Below, in pieces: positions 28,401-37,822 of a stretch of 64,000 bases of DNA. Below the pieces are notes generated by a model. That model made no database searches. It was given only the letters and a program-made list of their open reading frames with translations, and was not told the origin of the DNA. The stretch is from assembly GCA_006386115.1 (NCBI GenBank), contig VFIW01000002.1, positions 620,001 to 684,000 on the forward strand, given 5' to 3'. The position numbers and the translations under genes are program-made. The DNA is from Globisporangium splendens (lineage: Eukaryota; Oomycota; Peronosporomycetes; Pythiales; Pythiaceae). Every line of letters starts with the position of its first letter. The first letter of the stretch is position 1.

Positions 28401-29612
28401 ACGGAAGAAGTGCTTGGTCGACTTTTCAGAGTTGGCCGCTTGGAAGTCGAACGCAGTGTCCTGGTTGTACTGGCTCGTCCTCGTGACCGTCTCCTTGTAC
28501 ATCTTCATGGCTTCTTCGAACTCGCTGCGGTTGTTCTCGGTCGACGCATCTCGATAGCGAGCAGCCGCTTGGTCCAACGCCGCTTGAGCCTCTTCGATCG
28601 CAGCTGTGTCTTGCATCCGCAGTTTCTTCTGCACGTCTTGGAGCTGGGACTTGATGCTCTCCTTCCACTTCTCCCACACCTTACCAGGGTATGTCGAAGT
28701 GCGGAGCTTGTCGAGCACCATCTCTGCCTCCTTCTCGATCGCCGAGACCACTTTCGGGTACTCGAGGAGGTAGCGAGGGAACTTCCAGTACCCTCGACCG
28801 TGGAGCTGCGAACCAGACCGGAAGCTCACACTGTGAGCGAGGTGGTCTCCAGCATGCTTCGGCAGGAAGTACTTGGAGTCGTCGTAGAAGCGTTCGTAGA
28901 AGTCCTCCGACAGCAAGATGTAGTCGAGTCGGTTCTTCCGAGGAAGGGGACCGGTGAAGACTCGCTTGGTATCGTAGTGGATCCGCCACGCATCGACCAC
29001 ACTCAGTTTCGCCAACCACTCCAAGCAGCTGGACCGACCGGGGTCGTAGCGCAGATCTGGAGACGACGAGTCGAGTCTGGGGTCGAGAGGAGTGTTCAGA
29101 TCTCCCAACACAAAATGCGTCGCTTGATCTTCGAACCCTTCGGTGTCCAGACTCGAGAAGAATTGTTGTTTCTCTTGCTGGTCCACTGGCGCGTACACGT
29201 TGTGGATGTAGATGGGAGCACCCTCAACCACCACTTTCACGACGATGTACCGACCTGGGAGTGAGAGTTGAGAGACCTCTTCCGCCGTGTCGAAGCCTGG
29301 GAAGTCGGAGCGGAGCACCGTGAGCACTCCATTGCTCCTTCCTCGCGTCGGTCGATCGAGCTGTGAGTTGGGGTCGTTCACAAAGACTCGGTGCTTGAAG
29401 CTCGAGTCGAGGTGGAACTTGAACTTGGACAGATGCGTTCTGTCGCTCCACTTGGTTTCTTGGACGCATGCCACCGAGTGTTTCGATAGCACGCTGTCGA
29501 TAAATAGGTGACCGTTCTTCTTGATGCCGTTAGTGTTGACGGACACGACACTAACGTTGCTCCACGATGTTTGGGATGGAGTTGGTTTAGCAACGAGTGG
29601 CCAGGCCTCCCG
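25458..29612 (-). CDS. LINE element 2 ORF2: endonuclease / reverse transcriptase
   Basis: 1384 codons, intact. Counted from VNTNGIK at about residue 3: endonuclease ~1-245 (E30 in QETK, HNVYAPVD ~115-122, GDLNT 148-152, DHLAHSV ~234-240), reverse transcriptase ~500-760 (FLDFEKAFDRV with Asp608, GVKQGDPL 664-671, FFADD 707-711), and a C-terminal knuckle with CIRDGC and EQHLFFEC near residue 1240. All catalytic residues are present. As in the other copies there is no AUG near the start; the frame begins just after a TAG at 29613-29615, 26 nt inside ORF1. The whole endonuclease sequence lacks an ATG, so initiation must use another mechanism. Confidence 0.94.
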   Translation of the reverse strand, partial: REAWPLVAKPTPSQTSWSNVSVVSVNTNGIKKNGHLFIDSVLSKHSVACVQETKWSDRTHLSKFKFHLDSSFKHRVFVNDPNSQLDRPTRGRSNGVLTVLRSDFPGFDTAEEVSQLSLPGRYIVVKVVVEGAPIYIHNVYAPVDQQEKQQFFSSLDTEGFEDQATHFVLGDLNTPLDPRLDSSSPDLRYDPGRSSCLEWLAKLSVVDAWRIHYDTKRVFTGPLPRKNRLDYILLSEDFYERFYDDSKYFLPKHAGDHLAHSVSFRSGSQLHGRGYWKFPRYLLEYPKVVSAIEKEAEMVLDKLRTSTYPGKVWEKWKESIKSQLQDVQKKLRMQDTAAIEEAQAALDQAAARYRDASTENNRSEFEEAMKMYKETVTRTSQYNQDTAFDFQAANSEKSTKHFFRPLDTSLRRVSIEEVVTQSGSVSSNPQEISLRFLEHWGSEMGDPDSPAGRAPPPDETVQRKLLDSIVRFTSETGRDILNAPVTSHDLADAIRHMKATSAPGMDGLTAGFYQVAPDVFGECLSLVFNDQLRRGVLLPSQRKSAVVLLHKKGSRAQPGNYRPIALIPVDVKVLSKALTYRLQSVVPDLVHTDQKGFVKGRSIHHHVRFLADLQDLVTSRDEEAYALFLDFEKAFDRVNWDYMFRVLERMGCGSDFLQWVRLLYTEPQAHLVINQNIQPALYPTRGVKQGDPLSALLFLLTIEPLGNLLRSHEEFGVCLTEDHTSTSVFFADDTTLLGGSIASVQAQLELVEEYCNGSGAKLNLGKSNLMALNRNEICPQLPGVHVLGRAESVKFLGIPFSQSPVNDDIVNFLEQRFYDGFKMWYRRARTLRGRLLVAQTMVLSRLWHYTQHVSIPSSVVKRWQSMLNRFVLSRKHDRDASHIQLIPKEFLYLPRSEGGLQIPSIEAQLKRQRLQHLLQFMRSASKSDERSWTTPSAELLTAVLPRVGRRTALDFLTVSPLRHGTMIKWELISVWWKETWVWWYKIRWEISWHDLPTDERVWYGLNQPIWFHSDPDLHYEQTPRSQTTAAHRRCIGMVPEPQRGFRLHISRVFGLCSLVDFMSNGASWPSESDFVQRHLDLTLASVALGVQSQWLRSLYREATQIAVRLGVRELAPLSSDTWSESAFPHLGCKSGSKVCLVPAIPRSALLRVVWKPEPPNKSHPMSLHSPSVGDEEVKSFVKYGKHLRKILLPVFEDLQFRLAFRLLPVRSRFWFLQHSNPRIIYCIRDGCDAVETEQHLFFECALATRLWEHIRNIMAPFVRSQLTWTMIATARKPVVRDEWKECEDVIGDVWRTFRAVTLHFIWSDRNRCLFDGRQPTPTTPALLVIFTTASAHFRYNLRCRYDDDERASLEKALTKMRKYPPFGDFATTHPAMFQVRHLQH

Positions 29613-32196
29613 CTACCAGCACCACCTCTCCCTCGACAACTCGGAGCTGCAGCACCGACTCGTCGACCGGGTAGTACCCATCGAGCTTGCGAAGCTCTTC
29701 CAGGTCGTCGAGCAAGTACCCCTGCCACTGCACTTCGTTCCACTGACTCAAGCAGTGCGCACCAAGGTCCGACCGCAAGAGCATGAGGAGAGTGTTGGGG
29801 TGGAGGAGTCTCGTGTGGTGCGCGGGGATCCACTCCACCGGCTGACCAGTGATGTAGTGGATCCAGTGGTCGTTGCTGAAGATCGTCGGAGCGATCGACA
29901 TCAGCATGAGCTCGAAGAACCCGAGTGCCTTCGTCGCTCGAGACAGTTCACTGATCTGCTCAGACGATCTCCACCACTTGGCACACGTCTTGAACAGCTC
30001 TTCTCTCTTCGACGGGACCGTCGTCTTCATGTGTTTCTTCCACTTCGAACTGAATGTCACGTCTTCGCTCGGCTGAGTCGCACTCAACACGCGGTTGATC
30101 ACATGCAACTGCGCGAGCTCTGCGACTCCGTGTCCACTTCCTGCCATCTTGAGCGACAGAGCGCTGTTGAACGCCAGCGGCGAGTCCACTGCCTTCTTGA
30201 TGACGTGGTCGGGGTTCGTGACGTTCTCGATGAGTTTGCTCGCACCCTCGACCTGAGTGTCTGCGAGCGCAAGACGGTCCGGGAGGGTGTTGAGCAACGC
30301 CGTGTTCTCGTCGTTCAGCATCGACTCGGACACCTCCAAGATCGGAGACGCCTTCGACGCTTTCCTGATCTTCGTGTGGTGCTTTTCCACAAAGAACGCC
30401 GACTCAGTCGACGTCTTGAGCGCCTCGGGGCGCTTCACATCGACAGGGATCACTTGGTACCGAGGACCATACTTCTTGTCCGCAGCCACATCCTTCACTT
30501 CGAAGGACACTTCCATCGACTGCAGCACCTGGAAGTAGTTGGTGGTGGCAACACCATCCAGAGGCTGCGGTTGCTGTTTCACTAGCATGTTGGAGAAGTC
30601 GACTCCGTTTCTCGAGCGCTTCTTCTTGTTTGTCACGGTGGAGAAACCGTCGTTTCCATTCGTCAAGAGCAGCGTCGGAGACTTCATTGGCGGTTTGGGA
30701 CTTCCTGGTGGAGACACCTTGCCTTGCGAGTCGTCGAACGTGGCAATCGACAGCACATCGGAGTTGCTTCGCGGCTTGGTCAGCGCTGTTTCAGCTGACG
30801 ACTTGCCATGCTGAGCTCTCTCCTGGAGCTGGGCTTCCCGTCTCTTTCCTTCCTCGACTGCCTTCTGCAGCGAGGTTTGCTTCGGCATCGCACTCGCAGC
30901 TTGAGCGTAGGTTCTCGGCTGTTGTTGTCGTTGCTGCTGGAGTTGCTCTGGAGCTGTCTTCGTAGGAGGGAACACACTGTCCGGAGACCCGAGATCAATT
31001 CCATGGTGCGAGCGATACCCATACGGCTGTCGCTCCGACTGGAACGGAGCATTCTTTCCATGCGCCGGGTGCAGCTTGTTGTCAAACAATACCTGGTCGC
31101 ACACAGACCCGTTCACGACCAACGCGCTTGGACACGAGCTGGACAAGAAGTACACCCGCCAGGTCGCCGATGTCATCCCCGTCGCGAGGTTTACTTCGCG
31201 AAAGGTGTGGTACACCGGCTGGCACCCGAGGAGGAACAGTCGGTGCACGATCACTCGAATGTCCACGTCGGGATCGACGTTCACAATGTCGATGAAATAC
31301 TTGTCGCCAAGGATGTCGAACTCCTTGAACGTGAACGTACCACCGAGGATGTTCACCTTGGTGCGTTCCAAGCGCACACAGGCTTCCTTCGTCTTGACCT
31401 TGACTCGGAGGTTGCCGCCGGGGAGCTTGGAGATCTGACCGATCTCGAAGCGCTGGTACAGCTCATCGAGTGTCGCGTTTCCGTGGCTCGTGCCGGCCAA
31501 CGACGCCATGATCTTTTGGAGCGGAGTCTTCGCGAGCGCTCTTCCAGTCTCGATCACCATGTCGTACTTGGCGGTCGGGAGCTGGTAGGGATGCGCTTGC
31601 TCCATTCGCGACGCGATGTGCGACCAGTCGCCTCCAGCAGCGTACTGGCGCTCAATCGCTTCGATGTCGACAGCGAGAGGCTTCGGAGTCTCGACGCGTC
31701 TGCGAGTTGCTTCGATCACAGCTCGGTCTCGACGAAGATGTTCTTGTTGCCGCAGAAGCTCAGCCATGGACAGTCGAGTGTCCACGTTCGCAGGAGCGAC
31801 AGCGACAGCAGGATCCATCGGGTCGTCGCCAGAGAGATCGAGGGTCGTCACTTGAGCATTCCCGCCAGACTCCATCGGATCGTCCACCATGGCGGCGGGG
31901 TCAGCGACAGGAGCGGGGTCAGCGGGAGGCGGAGCAGTTGCGTGAGTTGGAGGAGCAGGGGCTTGGTCTGCGACACCAGTTGTCGCATTCAAGTTGCTCG
32001 TTGTGGGAGAGACATGGCGGTTGACCCCAGGTGGCGTCACCAGGTTTCCCGTTTGGGTGGGTTCGGACCCTACCAAATTTTGGGAGGGGGATGGGCTGAC
32101 AGTGGGACGAGGAACGACAGAGGGTGCGGACCAAGATTTCGAGCCAGTGCCGACAGCTGGCAGCTGGTGGGTGGAGGGAGGAGCTTGACTTTCCAT
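29587..32196 (-). CDS. LINE element 2 ORF1: nucleic-acid-binding protein
   Basis: 869 residues from ATG at 32196. The sequence parallels element 1 ORF1: a disordered Pro/Asp-rich N-terminus, MAELLRQQEHLRRDR, ETPKPLAVDIEAIERQYAAG, an RRM-like block with FKEFDILGDKYFIDIVNV, a Gln/Ser-rich linker, and the conserved C-terminal region ending GGLATRC. The stop TAA lies within GCTAAACC, where ORF2 reads GCT AAA CC in the +1 frame. Confidence 0.88.
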   Translation of the reverse strand: MESQAPPSTHQLPAVGTGSKSWSAPSVVPRPTVSPSPSQNLVGSEPTQTGNLVTPPGVNRHVSPTTSNLNATTGVADQAPAPPTHATAPPPADPAPVADPAAMVDDPMESGGNAQVTTLDLSGDDPMDPAVAVAPANVDTRLSMAELLRQQEHLRRDRAVIEATRRRVETPKPLAVDIEAIERQYAAGGDWSHIASRMEQAHPYQLPTAKYDMVIETGRALAKTPLQKIMASLAGTSHGNATLDELYQRFEIGQISKLPGGNLRVKVKTKEACVRLERTKVNILGGTFTFKEFDILGDKYFIDIVNVDPDVDIRVIVHRLFLLGCQPVYHTFREVNLATGMTSATWRVYFLSSSCPSALVVNGSVCDQVLFDNKLHPAHGKNAPFQSERQPYGYRSHHGIDLGSPDSVFPPTKTAPEQLQQQRQQQPRTYAQAASAMPKQTSLQKAVEEGKRREAQLQERAQHGKSSAETALTKPRSNSDVLSIATFDDSQGKVSPPGSPKPPMKSPTLLLTNGNDGFSTVTNKKKRSRNGVDFSNMLVKQQPQPLDGVATTNYFQVLQSMEVSFEVKDVAADKKYGPRYQVIPVDVKRPEALKTSTESAFFVEKHHTKIRKASKASPILEVSESMLNDENTALLNTLPDRLALADTQVEGASKLIENVTNPDHVIKKAVDSPLAFNSALSLKMAGSGHGVAELAQLHVINRVLSATQPSEDVTFSSKWKKHMKTTVPSKREELFKTCAKWWRSSEQISELSRATKALGFFELMLMSIAPTIFSNDHWIHYITGQPVEWIPAHHTRLLHPNTLLMLLRSDLGAHCLSQWNEVQWQGYLLDDLEELRKLDGYYPVDESVLQLRVVEGEVVLVAGGLATRC

Positions 32197-32279
32197 GGGA
32201 AAGTCGGAGGTTGAGAGGCGGGGGAGGCGACTGGGAGGTCTTGGGTTCAACTTGAGGGGTAGCCGGCAAATTGAGAAGT

Positions 32280-32351
32280 GCCCCTATAGCTCAGTGGTAG
32301 AGCACCCGCTTAGTAAGCGGAAGGTCGGTAGTTCAATCCTGCCTGGGGGCA
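32280..32351 (+). tRNA. tRNA-Thr(AGT), copy 8
   Basis: Identical to copy 1; upstream flank is the 5' end of element 2. Confidence 0.92.
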
Positions 32352-32967
32352 ACATCTTTGCTGCTCGCGGCCCTTCTTCTATCTATCTATCCTTTCTCTC
32401 GCGTTCCGGAGGGCCATTTATCTATTATGCCAACGCAGCCACACATCCGTGTCTCGCTAGTCACTGGCAGGCGTTATTCGTCTATGTATGGTCCCCCCAC
32501 ACGCACGCACACATATCTGCTTGCTCGCTAGCTTGAGCAACAGGGTGCTGGCTGGCTGGCTGGCGCTGTTGGCAAATTGACGGACCACAGCGACGCAGCT
32601 CTGTCTCTATCGTCCTGTTACGCTTCATTTGTTGGCTCTGACCGCGGAGGGCTCGAGCGAGTGTCGCGCCGTGCCGCTTGGGGCTGCTCGTTGGTCTCCG
32701 AGGCTATCAGACCCCTCCTCGGGACTTGTGGGGCCAGCTGACGCACACGCAGCGTCTGACGACAGCTACACGGCGTGCGGCGTGCGGGAACCCAAAATAA
32801 CAAATATAAACAATTGCGATTTTTTGCACGTTGCGTGCGGTGTCTGTGCGTGGTCGAGGGCGGCAAGCGAGTGTGCGTTGGGTGGATGTGTGTTTGTGTG
32901 TGTGTGTGTGTGCGTGTAGTTTGCGTTTGGTTTGGTTTGGTTGTGAGTGTGGTGTTTGGTGTGGTGA
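32280..32967 (+). repeat. tRNA-Thr repeat unit 8 (688 bp)
   Basis: Single unit between elements 2 and 3. Confidence 0.95.
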
Positions 32968-32982
32968 GCCCCTATAGCTCAG
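32968..32982 (+). repeat. 15-nt tRNA-Thr stub, duplication of element 3
   Basis: GCCCCTATAGCTCAG; the matching copy starts the tRNA at 40500. Confidence 0.95.
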
Positions 32983-33177
32983 TTGAAAGTTGTCTATATT
33001 ACTAGAATTAGACAGAGTGACGACTCAATCTACCTAGCTGAAGACTATTTAAATACCATACTATACACTAAATATGTATACTCCTGGATACCACGGGTGT
33101 ATACCTGTGGACCGTCGAATTTTTTTTTTTTTTCCTTGGAACAACCAGGTTTGAGAAAATGATCGCTGATTGTGGAT

Positions 33178-33250
33178 GGTCATGCAGCTCAAATGGTATA
33201 GTACCGGGTTCCCAACCTGGAGGTCGCGGGTTCGATCCCCGCCATGGCCA
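33178..33250 (+). tRNA. tRNA-Gly(CCC)-like sequence inside element 3
   Basis: 73 nt fold well: acceptor GGTCATG/CATGGCC with discriminator A, anticodon stem CCGGG/CCTGG with loop TTCCCAA (anticodon CCC), T stem GCGGG/CCCGC with loop TTCGATC. The D stem is weak (GCTC against TAGT, three pairs including a G-T). No T run follows. It may be a real tRNA gene, or the promoter-like head of the ORF3 module; the homologous sequence in element 1 has decayed. Confidence 0.65.
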
Positions 33251-33375
33251 AACTTGGAAATCACAGAAAAACTTCCGTAATTTAACCGCTGTGAATCCGT
33301 AATTTATCTGTTTCTTGCAGGCTTGGGCTCATTCGTCAATTTGCGTCGTCGAGAGCAGGTGCCGACTGGAGAGTG

Positions 33376-33681
33376 ATGGTCGCTGGTGCTTCTGAGGAAG
33401 AGTACTCAGGGAGGGAGGAACCTGATACCGTGACCATAATGCAATCGGCTGAGCCGCGCCGTAAGGCGGAGGTGTCGGAGGGCATAGGCTCGGTTGATGG
33501 GGATTCCCAACGTGAGATCTCCGACTCAGGAGAATCAGAGAGCAGCTCTTCAGTGGTGTCAGCATCCGATGAGGAGTCCTCAAGGGTCTCCTCCAGCGAA
33601 GAAGGAGCAAGCGGCGACACTGCTGATGAGACTGCGGCAACAGCTGTGGAGGTCGAGATTGGAGCTTTGAGGCAGAGTTGG
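33376..33681 (+). pseudogene. Truncated ORF3 (acidic N-terminal part only)
   Basis: Starts ATGGTCGCTGG and encodes an acidic Ser/Glu-rich stretch resembling in composition the first ~100 residues of ORF3 in element 1. The chromo-like and peptidase-like regions are absent: near 33681 the frame enters the antisense of the ORF2 3' end, so a deletion has joined the two. An AG at 33318-33320 after a pyrimidine stretch could be a leader 3' splice site. Confidence 0.55.
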
Positions 33682-33685
33682 CGGC

Positions 33686-36600
33686 TTACCGTTGCCGAAT
33701 CTCGAACGTGGTTGTATGAGTTGCCACGAAATCTCCAAATGGCTGGTACGTCTTCATCTCTTGAACGATCTTTTGCAGTGTTGTCACTTGCACTGACTCG
33801 TATTTTTTCCTCATGTAGTCGCGGGTATGCGCACTCATCGTTGCGAATATCACTGATAGCGCAGGAGCAGTCGGAGTGGGTTGCCTTCCGTCGAACAAGC
33901 ACCGATTGCGATCCGTCCAGAGGAAGTGAAGGGCCACTGCGCGGAGAATGTGCCAAACGTCACAGATGACGTCTTCGCATTCCTTCCAGTCTTCGCGAAT
34001 CGACGGCTTCCGCGCCAAGGCAATCATCGTCCACGTTGGCTGGCGCCGAAAGAACGGCCGCATCAGAAGCAACAGGTGCTCCCACACTCGCGAGGCAAGC
34101 GCACACTCGAAGAACAAGTGCTGCTCGGTCTCAACTGCGTTGCAGCCGCCCTGGATGCAGTACGTGATGCCTGGGTCGGTGTCTCGCAGAAAGAAGAACC
34201 GAGAGCGCACAGGAAGCAGTCGGAACGCCACGCGAAACTGCAAGTCTTCAAAGATCGGAAGCAGGAGCTGGCGAAGGTGCTTGCCGTACTTCACGAACCG
34301 TTTCACTTCGTCCTCGTCAACGCTCTGGCTGTGAAGCGTCATTGGGTGGCTTTTCGACGGTGGCGTTGGTGTCCACACCAGACGAAGAAGCGCGCTTCTC
34401 GGGATGGCAGGGAACAAGCACACCTTCGTGCCACTGGTGCAACCAAGATGCGGAAGAAGACGAAGACTTGAGTCAACTTGCGGTGGTAGTGTTCCCAGTC
34501 GGTCCACAATCTGTGTTGCTTCCTTGTACAACGACCGAAGCCATTGCGACTGGATGCCGACAGAGATGTGAGCCAGCGTGCGATCAAGGTGAGCAGCCAC
34601 AAAGTCGTTGCAGCTCGGCCATGTCGTTCCACCACGCATGAAGTCCGCCAGTGATCGCAAACCGAAGACTCTCGAGATGTGGAGCCGGAAGCTTCGCTGC
34701 GGCTCGGGACACATACCAAGGCACCTTCGATGAGCGTTGACAGTTGCAGTCCGAGGGGTCTGTTCGTAGTGGAGGTGCGCATCTGCATGGAACCAAATCG
34801 GTTGAGCGAGGCACTCCCTCACGCCTTCGTCCGGCGGAAGGTTGCGCCACGTGATCTCCCAGCTGATCGTGTACCACATCGTCCACGATGCTCTCCACCA
34901 CCCTGAAGTCTTCTGCCATTTGATCATCGAGCCATGCCGCAGCGGTGATACTGTGAGAAAGTCGAGCGCTCTGCACCTTCCGACGGGTGGTAGAACAGAC
35001 TTGAGCACCTCACAGCTCGCTGTCGTCCAGTTTCTCTCCTCGGGAGTCGTGGCTGCACGCACAAACTGAAGCAGCAGCTGGAGTCGTTGCCGCTTCAGAT
35101 GAGCTTCGATGCTCGGTATGCCCAGACCACCGTCACTCGCCGCAAGTAGAGAAACTCCTTCGGGATCAGCTGGATGTGTGTGTCCTCTCGGTCGTGCTTC
35201 CGACTCAGGACAAACTTGTTCAACATCGACTGCCACCTCTTCACGACTTGCCGAGGGACAACCACATGCTGCGTGTAGTGCCACAGTCGAGACAGGACCA
35301 TTGTCTGAGCCACCAGAAGTCGTCCTCGCAGTGTTCGAGCTCGCCTGTACCACGCCTTGAAGCCGTCGTAGAAGCGGTCATCGAGGAAAGACACGATGGC
35401 GTCATTGACTGGAGACTGGCTGAACGGAACACCAAGGAACTTCACCGACTCTGCACGACCCAGCACTTGGACGCCAGGCAGGCGAGGGCAGTCTTGGTTG
35501 CGATTCAGCGCCATCAGCATCGACTTGCTGAGGTTGAGTTTCGCACCGGATCCCTTGCAGTAGACATCCACGAGCTCCAGTTGTGCTTGGACACTCGGGA
35601 TTGAACCGCCTAGAAGCGTGGTGTCGTCCGCAAAGAACATGCTGGTGGCAGTGTGGTCTGCGTTGAGGCACACGCCATACTCTTCGTGCGAATCGTAGCA
35701 AGTTCCCAAGAGGCTCAATTGCCAGAAGGAAGAGCAATGCCGACAGAGGATCTCCCTGTTTGACACCTCGCGTCGGATGAAGCGCGGGCTGGATGTTCTG
35801 GTTGATGAGAAGGTGTGCTTGCGGTCGCGTGTACAGAAGCCTCACCCACTGGATAAACGCAGAGCCGCATCCCATCTTCTCAAGCACTCGGAACATGTAG
35901 TCCCAGTTCACACGATCGAAAGCCTTCTCGAAGTCCAGGAACATCGCGTACGCTTCGTCGTCGAGGTTCGTGATCAAGTCCTGGAGATCAGCGAGGAAGC
36001 GAACGTGATGGTGGATCGACCTGCCTTTCACGAATGCCTTCTGGTCCGTGTGGATGAGACTACACACAACGGACTGGAGTCGGAACGTGAGAGTCTTAGA
36101 CAGAGCTTTCACGTCGACTGGCATCAGCGTGATCGGTCGGTAGTTGCCAGGCTCGGCTCTTGATCCCTTCTTGTAGAGGAGCACGACCGCTGACTTGCGT
36201 TGCGACGGCAGGAGGATGCCACGACGAAGCTGGTCGTTGAAGACAATGCTGAGACATTCACCGAACACGTCGGGAGCGACCTGGTAAAAGCCAGCTGTCA
36301 AGCCGTCCATACCAGGTGCCGAGCTCGCCTTCATGTGCTTAATCGAGTCCGCAAGGTCGGAAGCCGTCACAGGAGCATTCAAGATCTCCCGATCCAGCTC
36401 CGACAGCACACGGATGATCGAGTCAATGAGCGTTTGCTGCTTGGCTTCGTCTGGTGGAGGAGCTGTTCCTGCTGGACTGTCGGGATCTCCCATCTCGGAT
36501 CCCCAGTGCTCCAGGAAACGGAGAGATATCTCTTGAGGGTTCGACGAGACACTTCCATTCGGTGTCACGACCTCTTCAATCGATACCTTCCTCAGACTCG

Positions 36601-37822
36601 TGTCCAACGGACGGAAGAAGTGCTTGGTCGATTTCTCGGAGTTGGCTGCCTGGAAGTCGAACGCATTGTCTTGGTTGTACTGGCTGGTTCTGGTGACTGT
36701 CTCCTTGTAAATCTTCATTGCGTCGTCGAACTGGCTGCGATTGTTCTCGGTGGAAGACTCACGGTAGCGTGCAGCAGCCTGGTCAAGCGAAGCACGAGCC
36801 TCTTCAACCGCGGCTGTGTCTTGCATGCGGAGCTTCTTCTGGACGTCTTGCAGCTGGGTCTTGATTCTCGTCTTCCACCTCTCCCAGATTTGGCCAGGAT
36901 TGGTAGAGCCACGGAGCTGATCTCGGACTGCTTCCGCTTCCTTCTCGATCGCAGAAACAACCACTGGGTACTCCAGCAGGTAACGGGGAAACTTCCAGTA
37001 CCCGCGTCCATGCAGCTGGGAGCCAGTCTTGAAACTCACACAGTGAGCAAGGTGGTCACCAGCGTTCTGGGGAACAAAGTACTTGGAGTCGTCGTAGAAG
37101 CGTTCATAGAACGCCTCCGAGAGAAGAATATAGTCCAACCGGTTCTTGCGAGGCAAGGGACCAGTGAAGACTCGCCTCGTGTCATGGCGGACACGCCACG
37201 CATCCACAACGCCAAGACGAGCAAGCCACGCAAGGCAGCTCGACCGCGCCGGGTCGTAGCGCAGATCTGGAGATGAGGAGTCGAGTCTGGGATCCAAAGG
37301 CGTGTTCAGATCTCCCAACACAAGGTGTGTCGCTTGATCTTCAAAGTCTTCGGTCGAGAGACTCGAGAAGAATTGTTGCTTTTCCTGTCGGTCCACTGGC
37401 GCGTACACGTTGTGAATGTAGACGGGAGCGTCGCTCACCATCAGCTTCACTACGAGGTACCGACCTGGGACGGCGAGGCTTGGTTGTTCCGCAGCCGTTT
37501 CGAAACCCGGCACGTCAGAGCGAAGAACAGTGAGAACACCGCCACTACGTCCGCGTGTGGGTCGATCCAACTGGGAGTTCGGGTCATTCACGAAGACTTG
37601 GTGCTTGAAGCTTGAGTCGAGGTGGAACTTGAAGGTCGAGAGGTGTTGCTTGTCGCTGAACTTGGTTTCCTGGACACACGATATCGAATGCTTCGATACC
37701 ATGTTGTCGATAAATAAGTGACCGTTGTCTTTGATGCCGTTAGTGTTCACGGTCAAGGCACTAATGTTGTTCCACGAGGGATGAGTCGAGGTTGGTTTAG
37801 CAACTGACAGCGAGGCTGCCCG
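33686..37822 (-). pseudogene. LINE element 3 ORF2, two frameshifts
   Basis: Endonuclease (VNTNGIKDNG, GDLNTPLDPR, DHLAHCV) and the first part of the reverse transcriptase are in one frame from 37822. One extra nucleotide at about 35687-35691 (GTGCGAATCG against GTGCAATCG in fragment 4) breaks it just before FFADD. A one-nucleotide loss at about 35131-35147 breaks the next frame. The remaining C-terminal region to 33686 is open. The product would be non-functional. Confidence 0.9.

Larger units (their letters stand above)
25300..32279 (-). mobile_element. LINE element 2 (6.98 kb), apparently intact, without ORF3
   Basis: Same orientation, insertion point and 5' end as element 1. ORF1 (29587-32196) and ORF2 (25458-29612) are both open, and only ~160 bp lie between the ORF2 stop and the 3' end. 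The antisense tRNA-like/ORF3 module of elements 1 and 3 is absent, which shows that module is dispensable or was gained. This is the best candidate for a currently active copy in the window. Confidence 0.93.
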
